Shown here piece by piece: positions 54,523-63,238 of a stretch of 64,000 nt of DNA. The translations under genes and the position numbers were made by a program. Below the pieces are notes generated by a model. That model saw only the letters and a list, made by a program, of their open reading frames with translations. It was not told the DNA's origin and searched no databases. Each line of letters starts with the position of its first letter. Position 1 is the first letter of the stretch. The stretch is from CAWHOW01 sp963831005. GTDB lineage: Bacteria > Bacteroidota > Bacteroidia > Bacteroidales > CG2-30-32-10. Where the stretch lies: NCBI GenBank assembly GCA_963831005.1, contig CAWHOW010000059.1:21851-85850 (forward strand). Reading direction: 5' to 3'.

Positions 54523-55536
54523 TTAAGACTCCTTGATTAATCGTATAATGTACCAGCATAAGTCCTGTATCTTGTATGAAACAAGGCAATAATTGTCATC
54601 ATTAATGTGTAAAGTTATATAATTTTTATCATTTCGGATAAGTTCGGTAAATGCATCACGCACCTCTTTATTTTTGTTTTTAAGTACATTGTATTCATCA
54701 CTGAGGTATTCGTCATTCTTAACTATTTCAAGGTATTTATGTGTTTTTAAAGGAGGCATCTCAAGTATGCCGGTATTGTTTTCATTCATAATCACCACAT
54801 ATCCTGAACTGTCAATAAGCATCAAATTGGATGAATCAAGAGATAAATATTTTTCTCTCATGGTTTCAATGGCAATATCAATGCCAACCACACCTTCCAT
54901 TTCATCATTGCAATAAACAGGAGCCACTGAAGAAATCATCCATCCTCTTCCTGCAGGGTCAACAAAAGGGTCGCTTATCAATTTCACGCTTTTTGAAGGA
55001 TCGTTTTCAAAATCAGAAAGGTTAAAAACGGTATAATTATCAATATCCTGCTTTGGCTGGAACTGGCTCAGCACATCAACATAAGGGTAAAGCCTGATAT
55101 AATCATGTTTTTCGATATAATATTCCTGTATGATTAAAGGACTCATTTCGCTCATTGAGTTTTTAAATGCCGAGTCAAGCGGTTCTGTACAACGGACGAC
55201 CTTCATTAATTCATCATCAATCGGGTAATGTCCGCTAATGTATATAGATGAGGTGCTGTCGTTTTGAGGCTTTAATAATGTTCCATTATCGCATAGTTCG
55301 TATTTTACCTCATGATACACCTTATTATAATACTCTTTCCGTAAATAAAGTTGCTGTGTATAAGTTGCCAGATACTGTGTGCCTTTCTGGATTTTGTCAA
55401 AATCACTTTGGATCCTTTTTGCTGTTTTCTTCAGGGATAATAACTCTTTGCTGACATCAATTTCATTATGATGCTTACATGCAAATAGGGAAAGAATAAG
55501 AGCAAGACTGAAGATGTAATTTGATAAACGTGACAT
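54523..55536 (-). CDS. Cache-domain lipoprotein paired with a histidine kinase
   Basis: 337 residues. Lipobox LSLFAC (Cys20) makes it a lipoprotein. The remainder resembles a double-Cache ligand-binding module: a long helix (ELLSLKKTAKRIQSDFDKIQ), then WMISSVAPVYCNDEMEGVVGIDIAIETMREKYL and LMLIDSSGYVVIMNENN, the usual PDC strands, and a final YCLVSYKIQDLCWYII. It has no kinase, methyl-accepting or cyclase domain, so on its own it cannot signal. The kinase gene begins 4 bp later and has a sensor of the same type; the two may form a heteromeric receptor. Membrane placement (inner or outer) is not resolved. Confidence 0.8.
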   Translation of the reverse strand: MSRLSNYIFSLALILSLFACKHHNEIDVSKELLSLKKTAKRIQSDFDKIQKGTQYLATYTQQLYLRKEYYNKVYHEVKYELCDNGTLLKPQNDSTSSIYISGHYPIDDELMKVVRCTEPLDSAFKNSMSEMSPLIIQEYYIEKHDYIRLYPYVDVLSQFQPKQDIDNYTVFNLSDFENDPSKSVKLISDPFVDPAGRGWMISSVAPVYCNDEMEGVVGIDIAIETMREKYLSLDSSNLMLIDSSGYVVIMNENNTGILEMPPLKTHKYLEIVKNDEYLSDEYNVLKNKNKEVRDAFTELIRNDKNYITLHINDDNYCLVSYKIQDLCWYIIRLIKES

Positions 55537-55607
55537 ACTTAAAAAGATTCATAATCACCAAAAATAGCAAAGTTCAGAATCATTTTATCTTTAGGGCCAA
55601 CAAAAAA

Positions 55608-56579
55608 TTAATTCTTTTGGGGATTTTTCCCGAAGATTGAAATATGAATATATCTCCTTGGGTTCAGTCGGATATCCTCAAGTAAAAGGTTCAGTTCTTT
55701 TGACGAATTATTTAGTTCGTTGTAAAGGCTGTCATTATTAATAAGCATACCAAGTGAACCTTGCCCTTTATTTATCTTATCTGAAATTGCAGAAAAATTC
55801 TTCAGGGCATCATTAGCGTTATTAATGGTCTGGACAATTTTAGCTTTTGATAAAGAATCACTAATAGTTGAGAAATTATTTATAATATTCGTCAACTTAG
55901 AATTATTATTTTTAAAATTATTTGTAATGGATTCAATATTGGCAAAAATAATTGAAAGCCTGTTGCGCTGAGTAGCAACAAGGGTATCGAGATTATAAGC
56001 AATATGCTCAATTGAATTAATTGAATTCTTAATGCTTTCAAAACTATGTTTAAGGTTATCGCGGGTCTTCTCATTAAAAATTGATTGAATAACGTCGAGT
56101 GCTGAGTCCAGTGAAGCCATCAGGCTTTCAGCTTTTCTTTTTAAAGGGAGCATCTCATAGCTAAACTGCTCGGTTATGGAATGCTGCATATCCGATTTCA
56201 AAGTATCACCACTATTAGCCAGCACAGTAGAATCACCTAGTTTTAACTCAATAGCTTTGGATCCCAGTACATCAGAATTGTATATTCTTGCAATGGAATT
56301 TCTCGGGATCTTGATACTACTTTCAACAGAAAATCTTACCAATACACTCCCTTTAATATCTATAAATGAAATTTCAGTTACCGTTCCTACCTTAACTCCG
56401 TTTATTTCAACATTATTAGCTTCTACAAGACCATTTACCTGAGCGTACTTGGCATAAAATATTCTTTTGCTTGTCAGGAAATTTTTTCCTTTCAAGAAAT
56501 TAAACCCCCAATAAAAGAATACCAGACCGGCAACAACCAGAAACCCAATTTTAAACTCTTTACTTATTTTTAATTTCAC
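55608..56579 (-). CDS. MCE (MlaD-type) lipid-transport protein
   Basis: 323 residues. One N-terminal helix (FKIGFLVVAGLVFFYWGFNFL) anchors it in the inner membrane. The MCE domain (residues 38-125) reads FYAKYAQVNGLVEANNVEINGVKVGTVTEISF ... VRFSVESSIKIPRNSIARIYNSDVLGSKAIEL. A long coiled region with repeated Asn/Ser/Ile heptads follows (SFESIKNSINSIEHIAYNLDTL), as in single-MCE proteins of Bacteroidota. MlaD rings pass phospholipids between membranes. No MlaE/MlaF genes lie adjacent. It is 141 bp downstream of the amidase gene on the same strand, an arrangement I know from other Bacteroidota; both are near lptD. Confidence 0.88.
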   Translation of the reverse strand: MKLKISKEFKIGFLVVAGLVFFYWGFNFLKGKNFLTSKRIFYAKYAQVNGLVEANNVEINGVKVGTVTEISFIDIKGSVLVRFSVESSIKIPRNSIARIYNSDVLGSKAIELKLGDSTVLANSGDTLKSDMQHSITEQFSYEMLPLKRKAESLMASLDSALDVIQSIFNEKTRDNLKHSFESIKNSINSIEHIAYNLDTLVATQRNRLSIIFANIESITNNFKNNNSKLTNIINNFSTISDSLSKAKIVQTINNANDALKNFSAISDKINKGQGSLGMLINNDSLYNELNNSSKELNLLLEDIRLNPRRYIHISIFGKNPQKN

Positions 56580-56720
56580 TTAAACCCTAGAATTATTTTA
56601 CAAACCTACATGAATTTTAAAAAATACACAAATGATAATTTAAAAAATTAATTTAATAATGGTAAATTACTATGATATGAGCAGGATAGAGAGCGTTTAA
56701 AGAAATAAGAATAATTTCCG

Positions 56721-57884
56721 CTATTTATTTTTGATCAGTTTTATTGCTTCCTGCGGCGAAATTCTTTCCCCGTTCAGAAATGCAACAAGAAATGCATCTT
56801 TGAATCCCATGTCATGCACTTTGCTTAATAATGCCATTGCACCTTCAGGTGAAGATTCATTACCGGTTATGTATTTGTATAAACCATTCAGATGGTATAG
56901 TTGAACATCTTTCATCCCTTTGAAATCGGGTGAGTTTAGTGGTTTGTTCTCGGAGGATGTTGCAAACTGGACTTTGAAAATTATCTCTTTTTTTGTTGGA
57001 ACTGTTTTTGTGGTGTCAACTTTTTTTCTGGAAGTATCTGCTATAATTTTATCATAAGGCAATACTTCATTATTCGTGGATTGAACCGTATCCTTGTTAT
57101 TAATTTTGTTCCCTTCCAATTCATTTTTATAGTCCTTAAAGGCTTTAAAAATTGAATTGGCAATGTTATCTTGTCCACTCTCCGATGCAAGGAAGTCCTC
57201 ATCTTTTGTATTGCTTAAGAATCCTGTTTCAATCAGTACTGACGGCATAGCTGTTTTCCACAGAACTAAAAAACCTGCTTGCTTAACACCCCTGTCAAGC
57301 ATACCTACCCTGTTTTTAATATGTTTCTGAACCAAAGTGGCAAAATTCAAGCTTTGATCCATGTAAGCATTCTGATACAAAGAAAACACAATGTAAGCTT
57401 CCGTTGAACCTGGGTCAAACCCATCATAATTATTAGAATAACTGTCTTCTAAAAGAATAGATGAATTCTCCTTTTGGGCTACCATTAAATTTGCCTGAGT
57501 CTTGTACAGACCCATCACATATGTTTCAGTTCCGTAGCTTACCTTTGAAGGATTTGAGTTGCAGTGAATGCAGATAAAAAGGTCGGCCTTATTTTCGTTG
57601 GCTATTTGTGCCCTTCGGTAAAGTTCAACAAACTCATCGGTTTTCCGCGTATAAATAACTTTAACATCGGAACAGTTCTTTTCAATGTATGCGCCAAGTT
57701 TCAGGGATATGGCAAGGCTTATATCTTTTTCCTTTGTTTTGCTGCCAATACAACCGGGATCATGTCCACCATGCCCGGCATCAATAACTACTGTTTTAAC
57801 CTTTGATTTCTGGGCAATACAATTGTTAAAGAAAGTTAAGAGTAGCAAATTTGCTATAACAAAACAAGCAATAATTCGTTTCAC
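56721..57884 (-). CDS. N-acetylmuramoyl-L-alanine amidase
   Basis: 387 residues from a GTG start. After a signal segment (IIACFVIANLLLLTFFNNCIAQ), an Amidase_3 domain covers about residues 28-250. It has the zinc site VVIDAGHGGHDPGCIG (His), EKDISLAISLKLG (Glu), FICIHCNSNPSKVSYGTETYVMG (His) and the catalytic Glu in PSVLIETGFLSNTKDE. A C-terminal SPOR-like module (about 305-385; IIFKVQFATSSENKPLN ... VHDMGFKDAFLVAFLNGERIS) likely directs it to septal peptidoglycan. It cleaves the amide between MurNAc and L-Ala in cell separation. Divergent from lptD with 72 bp between; the MCE gene follows. The Cys near the signal end has only a weak lipobox. Confidence 0.92.
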   Translation of the reverse strand: MKRIIACFVIANLLLLTFFNNCIAQKSKVKTVVIDAGHGGHDPGCIGSKTKEKDISLAISLKLGAYIEKNCSDVKVIYTRKTDEFVELYRRAQIANENKADLFICIHCNSNPSKVSYGTETYVMGLYKTQANLMVAQKENSSILLEDSYSNNYDGFDPGSTEAYIVFSLYQNAYMDQSLNFATLVQKHIKNRVGMLDRGVKQAGFLVLWKTAMPSVLIETGFLSNTKDEDFLASESGQDNIANSIFKAFKDYKNELEGNKINNKDTVQSTNNEVLPYDKIIADTSRKKVDTTKTVPTKKEIIFKVQFATSSENKPLNSPDFKGMKDVQLYHLNGLYKYITGNESSPEGAMALLSKVHDMGFKDAFLVAFLNGERISPQEAIKLIKNK

Positions 57885-57956
57885 TGCAGTTAATTTTATT
57901 AGCTTTGCTGACTTAGTTCAAGGTACATTTATTTTACAAAATTAGTATTTATTCTA

Positions 57957-60602
57957 TTGCATTCAAATTACCGTATATTTCTTTTATGTGGTATGGTGTT
58001 TATCATTTCCTTTTATGGATATGTAAATGCCCAGAACAACATTAGAAAAAACGATAGCACGCAAATCAAAAATGATACCATAAAAAGCGATACAGTTAAA
58101 AATGATTCATTAAAGAAAGACAAGAGCTCCAAGAAATCTGATTATGCTCTTTCTTCCAAAGTAGATTATAAGGCAGTTGATTCCATTCGTTTTGATATTT
58201 CTGAAGAAAAAGTTTACTTATATGGAAAAGCCGAGATCAAATATGAAGATATTGACCTCACTGCAGATTATATAGAAATCAATTTTAAGAAGGATCAGCT
58301 TTTTGCGAAGGGAGTTACAGACACATCGGGTAAAATAAGCGGGACACCGATATTCAAACAGAAGGAAGAAAGTTTTACTTCGGCGACTCTTACTTATAAC
58401 TACAAAACAAAAAAAGGTATAATATCTGATATCATTACCAAGGAAGGAGATAGTTACTTACATGGGGTTACTGTAAAAAAGTTTGAAGATAATTCGATCA
58501 ACGTTCATACCGGAATGTACACAACCTGCGATGAGAAGGATCCTCATTTTGAAATAAAATTTGGCAGGGCACGTGTTATTCCTGACGATAAAATTGTTAC
58601 CGGCCCGGCCTATCTGGTAGTCGAAGGTGTGCCTCTTCCAGTAGCTGTGCCTTTCGGTTTTTTCCCGAATAAGAAAGGGCAAACTTCAGGTATTATTATT
58701 CCTACATATGGTGAATCTACAGGCCGTGGATTCTTTTTAAATAGCGGCGGGTATTATTTCGGTATGGGCCCGCATATGGATCTTGCTCTAAAAGGAGATG
58801 TATATTCCAATGGCAGCTGGGCTTTGCATGCCCTTTCCAACTATTCTGAACGTTATCAATATTTCGGAAATATAGGGATTGATTATGCTACTAATGTTGA
58901 CGGTGTAAAAGGAGCACCCGACTATTCCAAGAATAAAAGTTTCTTTATCAAGTGGAATGATACACAGGATCCAAAAGCGAACCCCAACAGTCATTTCCAG
59001 GCTTCTGTGAATGGCGGAAGCCCAAATTATAATACCTACAATACTACCAGTACTGAAGATTTTTTGACCAATACCTTTCAATCAAGTATTTCATATTCTA
59101 CTTCTATTGGAGACAAATGTAATTTCTCACTAAGTGGCAGCGATAACCAGAATATGCTTACACATGCCATTGACCTTACACTTCCTGAAATTGCTTTTTC
59201 CGTGGCTAACATTTATCCTTTTCGCAGCGAGTTAGCTGTTGGAAAGCCTAAATGGTATGATAAAATCAGCATTGCTTATTCGATGGATGCTGAAAACACT
59301 GTAAATACCATTGATTCATTGCTGTTCCCAAAGAACACTGCGTTTAATTTTCAACATGCACAGAGTCTTATGTCAAACGGAATTGAGCAAAAGATCCCGT
59401 TAAGCTGGTCGGGGCAGCTAACGAAAAATGTTACATGGACAATAAGCGGTGCCATTAACGACCGTTCTTATTTCCAGACAATCAATAAGCGTTGGGTTAC
59501 TGTTAAGACCAAAGAAAATATTGATTCTTCTTATTATAAGACTGATACAATTCCCGGTTTCAGAAATGAATATGATTATAATATGTCTACGGCTTTATCT
59601 ACGCACATCTATGGAATGTACACTTTCAATAAATGGGGCATCGTTGCTATAAGGCATGTACTTATACCCACCATTTCATTTGTGTACACTCCTGATTTTG
59701 GAAGCCAGCAATATGGGTATTACCGTTATTTCAAAAGCGGTCAATACCCCAAACCAATCCCATATTATTCCATATTTGATGGCGGTGTATATGGTACAGC
59801 CCCCGAATACAGGTCGGAATCAATAAACTATTCCCTGGGCAATAACCTTGAAATGAAAGTTAAAAGCAAGAAAGATACAGTTACAGGTACCAAGAAGTTA
59901 GTACTAATTGATAATTTCACTATTTCAGGTGGTTATGATGTTGCAAAAGACTCACTCCGATGGTCTAAAATAAGCCTTACCGGACGCACTATTCTTTTTA
60001 AAAACCTTAATGTTACATATTCGAGCCTGTGGGATCCTTATGTGATGAATGATTCAACAGGGATAAATATCAATAAGTTCGAATGGAATGTCAATCACAG
60101 GCTTTTCCGCATGTCGAGCACCGACTGGTCGTTAAGCCTTAACTGGTCCCTTCATTCCAAAACCAAGAAGAAGGATATCAACAGTAAAAAAGCTTCGCAG
60201 GCTGAACTGGATATGATCAAAGCCCACCCTAATTCGTATGTTGATTTCGATCAGCCCTGGAACCTCACATTGAGTTATTCATTTAATTATTCAAGAGCAT
60301 ATAATATTGAAGATGAATTATTGAAAAATACTATTGTCCAGACTATGGGCGTTAGCGGCGATGTTAATGTAACACCAAAATGGAAAGTCGGACTTACAAC
60401 AGGTTACGATTTTGTACATCAGCAATTATCGTATACAAATGTAAATATATACCGCGACCTGCATTGCTGGGAAATTTCGTTTAACTGGATACCTATGGGT
60501 CCACGCAAAAGCTATATGTTTTCCCTTCATGTAAAATCTTCAGTGCTGGAAGACCTGAAACTGACCAAGAAAACCGACTGGCGGGATAACCAGAATCAAT
60601 AG
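57957..60602 (+). CDS. lptD: LPS-assembly outer-membrane protein LptD
   Basis: 881 residues from a TTG start, the only start that keeps the signal peptide (YRIFLLCGMVFIISFYGYVNAQ). A low-complexity Lys/Asp/Ser stretch comes next, then the OstA-type jellyroll (KVYLYGKAEIKYEDIDLTADYIEINFKKDQLFAKG ... GVTVKKFEDNSINVHTGMYTTC), and from about residue 220 a large barrel (VPFGFFPNKKGQTSGIIIPTYGESTGRGFFLNSGGYYF ...). LptD inserts LPS in the outer leaflet. E. coli-type disulfide cysteines are not evident. A 15-bp hairpin terminator follows. Together with the LptA-like gene and the MCE gene, it makes 50-61 kb an outer-membrane lipid region. Confidence 0.92.
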   Translation: MHSNYRIFLLCGMVFIISFYGYVNAQNNIRKNDSTQIKNDTIKSDTVKNDSLKKDKSSKKSDYALSSKVDYKAVDSIRFDISEEKVYLYGKAEIKYEDIDLTADYIEINFKKDQLFAKGVTDTSGKISGTPIFKQKEESFTSATLTYNYKTKKGIISDIITKEGDSYLHGVTVKKFEDNSINVHTGMYTTCDEKDPHFEIKFGRARVIPDDKIVTGPAYLVVEGVPLPVAVPFGFFPNKKGQTSGIIIPTYGESTGRGFFLNSGGYYFGMGPHMDLALKGDVYSNGSWALHALSNYSERYQYFGNIGIDYATNVDGVKGAPDYSKNKSFFIKWNDTQDPKANPNSHFQASVNGGSPNYNTYNTTSTEDFLTNTFQSSISYSTSIGDKCNFSLSGSDNQNMLTHAIDLTLPEIAFSVANIYPFRSELAVGKPKWYDKISIAYSMDAENTVNTIDSLLFPKNTAFNFQHAQSLMSNGIEQKIPLSWSGQLTKNVTWTISGAINDRSYFQTINKRWVTVKTKENIDSSYYKTDTIPGFRNEYDYNMSTALSTHIYGMYTFNKWGIVAIRHVLIPTISFVYTPDFGSQQYGYYRYFKSGQYPKPIPYYSIFDGGVYGTAPEYRSESINYSLGNNLEMKVKSKKDTVTGTKKLVLIDNFTISGGYDVAKDSLRWSKISLTGRTILFKNLNVTYSSLWDPYVMNDSTGININKFEWNVNHRLFRMSSTDWSLSLNWSLHSKTKKKDINSKKASQAELDMIKAHPNSYVDFDQPWNLTLSYSFNYSRAYNIEDELLKNTIVQTMGVSGDVNVTPKWKVGLTTGYDFVHQQLSYTNVNIYRDLHCWEISFNWIPMGPRKSYMFSLHVKSSVLEDLKLTKKTDWRDNQNQ

Positions 60603-60619
60603 AACATTATGGTCCAAAT

Positions 60620-60652
60620 AAAAACCCCTGCTGATATTCAGCAGGGGTTTTT
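60620..60652. terminator. Perfect 15-bp terminator after lptD
   Basis: AAAAACCCCTGCTGA (60620-60634) pairs with 60638-60652 across a TAT loop, with T-rich sequence after it. It ends lptD and, in reverse, the convergent DUF5723 gene. Confidence 0.92.
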
Positions 60653-60669
60653 ATTTGATACTTCATTGT

Positions 60670-61930
60670 TTATTCAAAAAGCCGTATGTTAGGCCTTGCC
60701 ATTTCGCCGTCGTGCTTTCTTCTGTAACGGCCTTTGTCAAAGCTGATCTTTATGGACGTGTACAAATCGAAGCCGGCATTGCTTCCCACTCCGGCAGAAC
60801 CAAGCAGGTTGTCGCTGCCGATGGTGAAGCTCCAGAAACGTACAGCCAGCCCCAGCCTGAAATATTTCATGTCGGAAACTGATAAGGGCATACTTACTTC
60901 AAGCCTTCTTTTCTCAAAGCGCGGTGTAACCGCAAGCATGGTGGGCCTTCTTACAAACTCATCCGAAAGGTTTAAGCCTTGCACAAAAGTGCCGTTGAAA
61001 TACCAGTTCTTGTAGTAATGATAGTCGAACTGCAGGCAAATAGCTGCCGGCAGATACATGGAAAAGCTGCTCTTTGATAGCGAGGAGGATGAACTTCCTT
61101 TGCCCGTATCGGCTATAACATCATACTTGTTCGAATCTATTACCACTGTCGATGAACCGCTTACACTCTGGTTAAAGCTGCTCCCGTTCACATTCTTCGA
61201 AAACCTGATGTATCCCACATCTATCAGCGATATGCCAAACTTGTAATCGTAATCCTGGAACTTTTGCTGGCTGAGTTTGGAATAGGTGTTAAGGCTAACC
61301 TGGCGGGTCTTCTTTTCAAAAGTAACACCAAGGTCGATGCCAATCCCCATGGCCTGCTCCCATGCCGCCGCTGCCCGACAAGCCTGAATTGCTAATGCTG
61401 GAAGGGATAGAACTGTTGAAGGTATACCCGGTGTTATCGTTGGTAAAGTAAGCTCCGCCGGCACCGCTTAAATATTTCAATGTTAGTCCGCCCGACCATA
61501 TGCTTTTTTCTGCGCGGTAGAACTGGTAAGCATAAGCTAAGCCTATTTCGCCCCAGGCAAGTCCTGCAACATGCATGGCCTGGTAGCTTTCGCCATTGCC
61601 CACTGTGCTGTTCACATCCGTTGCCCTGTACGATATGGCGGTCCTTGCAGCATCAACAAGGGCAAAAGCGCTCTTACCTGCGTTTATCATAAACTCGGGG
61701 CCGTTTAGCCTTAAATTGGCAAAGGCATTATTTGTCTTGTCTGTCTGGTAGAAAACATTAGCAGTTATAAGGTTAATATCGAGGTACAGCTTCGAATCGG
61801 CCATAGAGCTGGGATTCATAATAACTCCGCTTAGCCCGGCAAAGTTGCTGTTTACTAATCCCTGCATTTCCTGCGCTCCCACCGGCATTGCCAGCCTGAT
61901 GATGAAGCTTAGTAAGATGATCTTTTTCAT
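60670..61930 (-). pseudogene. DUF5723-type outer-membrane protein, single-base frameshift
   Basis: Two minus-strand frames make one gene. The first (from 61930) has a signal peptide (MKKIILLSFIIRLAMPVGAQ) and the family start EMQGLVNSNFAGLSGVIMNPSSMADSKLYLDINLIT. It slips at a GGCC on the coding strand (61351-61354): with one base fewer, GGMGAG continues directly into MGIGIDLGVTFEKKT of the second frame, which runs through barrel strands (YKFGISLIDVGYIRFSKN, LGLAVRFWSFTIGSDNLLG) to a stop at 60670. Intact length would be about 420 residues. It is the second DUF5723-type gene in the window (see 44298) and has higher GC than the surroundings. Mutation or sequencing error cannot be told apart. 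Confidence 0.8.
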
Positions 61931-62053
61931 GACATTTTTCCTTTCATACTTATGGTGAACTATTTCACGATATAAAAGTACTTCTACAGCGGCTAGCCAT
62001 GCAAGCGTACATTTACCTTATTTGTGCAGGTATTTATACCCGTGTTCATTTTA

Positions 62054-62258
62054 TTAAGGGGACTTCTAATAATTCTTAAAAACAAATTCTAATTTCTAAT
62101 TTCTAAACTCTAAATAATATCAAATACTCAAATATTAATGTTCAAAACTACAGCTAATTCAATGTTTGGTGCTTTTCTCATTTGAATTTTGAAATTATTT
62201 AGGATTTAGGGTTTAGTGCTTAGGATTTAAAAAAACAAATTTTTAGAACCCACATTAA
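62054..62258. repeat. MITE-like element, copy 2 (inverted relative to copy 1)
   Basis: 205 bp, ends TTAAGGGGACTTCTAA and TTAGAACCCACATTAA, with the interior almost the reverse complement of 44017-44222 (shared words AAAACAAATTCTAATTTCTAA and ATTTGAATTTTGAAATTATTTAG). No ORF. Confidence 0.85.
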
Positions 62259-62733
62259 TATAATGGGTGCTGGTTTTCACTGATTCTTTATTATAGTCAT
62301 TTGCCCTAGGGGCGCCATTTATTGTCATTAGGTCATTCATAGTCATTACTTTCATTCCAAATTAAAGCTTAACAATAAATTAATATTGGGAAATACGCAA
62401 CATTTGTCCATAAGTTAAACTTAATTTCCTTTTGTTAAGTGTATTTTCCCTTCTTTTAATCCTATTACATTAATGGGGATTAATTTGAAATTACTTAATA
62501 CAAAGATGGACTATTGACAAATTTTAACAAAATATATTTAGTTTTTACATAATATATGAAATATTATTTCTATATTTGTACTTGTTTTTTGCAGATGAAT
62601 ATATAAAAAATGTATTACAAGACGGCACGACACATAAACATATATAGATACTTGCATGTATCGCTTTTCGGAAACCATTATAACAGTTTGCAAAGCCTTG
62701 TTAACAGCATATCCGCCGAAACCCTTGCTACCG

Positions 62734-62754
62734 TATATATATATATATATATAT
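62734..62754. repeat. TA dinucleotide run
   Basis: Ten TA units in a row, slippage-prone, about 160 bp before array C. Confidence 0.9.
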
Positions 62755-62912
62755 TCTAACTCCTTATTATCATTCAATTATTTCTTTAAATCAATCAGCA
62801 GCATGATGCCCCTTTCATTATTGGCTGGCTGGTTTGCCCACATGCCTGTTTTATCTAAATTGCAGATAATCAGGTCTTCGCAAATGAAAAACGCCTTCAA
62901 GTATGTGATAAT

Positions 62913-63132
62913 CAAGCGTTGGTTTGTGGCATTCGGGCACCCGAGTGTGGCATTCGGGCACCCGAGTGTGGCATTCAGTCGCCCGATTATGATAATCGGG
63001 CACCCGAAGATGGCATTCGGGCACCCGAGTGTGGCATTCAGGCACCCGATTGTAACAAAGATGCACCTGATTATGGCAATCAAGCGCTTGTTTATGGCAT
63101 TCAAGCGCCCGAGTGTGATTTATGTTGACCCG
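62913..63132. repeat. Tandem array C: eleven 21-bp units with CGGGCACCCG dyads
   Basis: Dyad windows start at 62913, 62934, 62955, 62976, 62997, 63018, 63039, 63060, 63081, 63102 and 63123, always 21 bp apart. The perfect dyad CGGGCACCCG occurs at 62934, 62955, 62997 and 63018; outer units diverge (CAAGCGCTTG, GATGCACCTG, CAAGCGCCCG). A weak further unit may lie at 62892. The linker is AGTGTGGCATT. The array ends about 105 bp before the start of the gene at 63239. Confidence 0.9.
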
Positions 63133-63238
63133 TTTGTCATGTACGGGAAGCTAATAGCCACTTATCAGGACACAAATAGCACTTATATATTCAATAATAA
63201 CTCACTACTATTTACTAACCATTTAAAACAAAAAACTT

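Larger units (their letters stand above)
61931..62912. other. Long AT-rich gap with repeats
   Basis: Besides the MITE-like copy (62054-62258) and the TA microsatellite, it contains GTCATT-rich words around 62298-62346 (TTGTCATTAGGTCATTCATAGTCATTA) that resemble 20774-20862, upstream of array A. No supported gene; the ORF 62656-63255 passes through the array and is not protein-like. Confidence 0.5.

Noticed and set aside
20939..63132. CRISPR interpretation of the 21-bp arrays
   Set aside because: No alternation of constant repeats and unique spacers, the unit is too short, and no cas genes are present.
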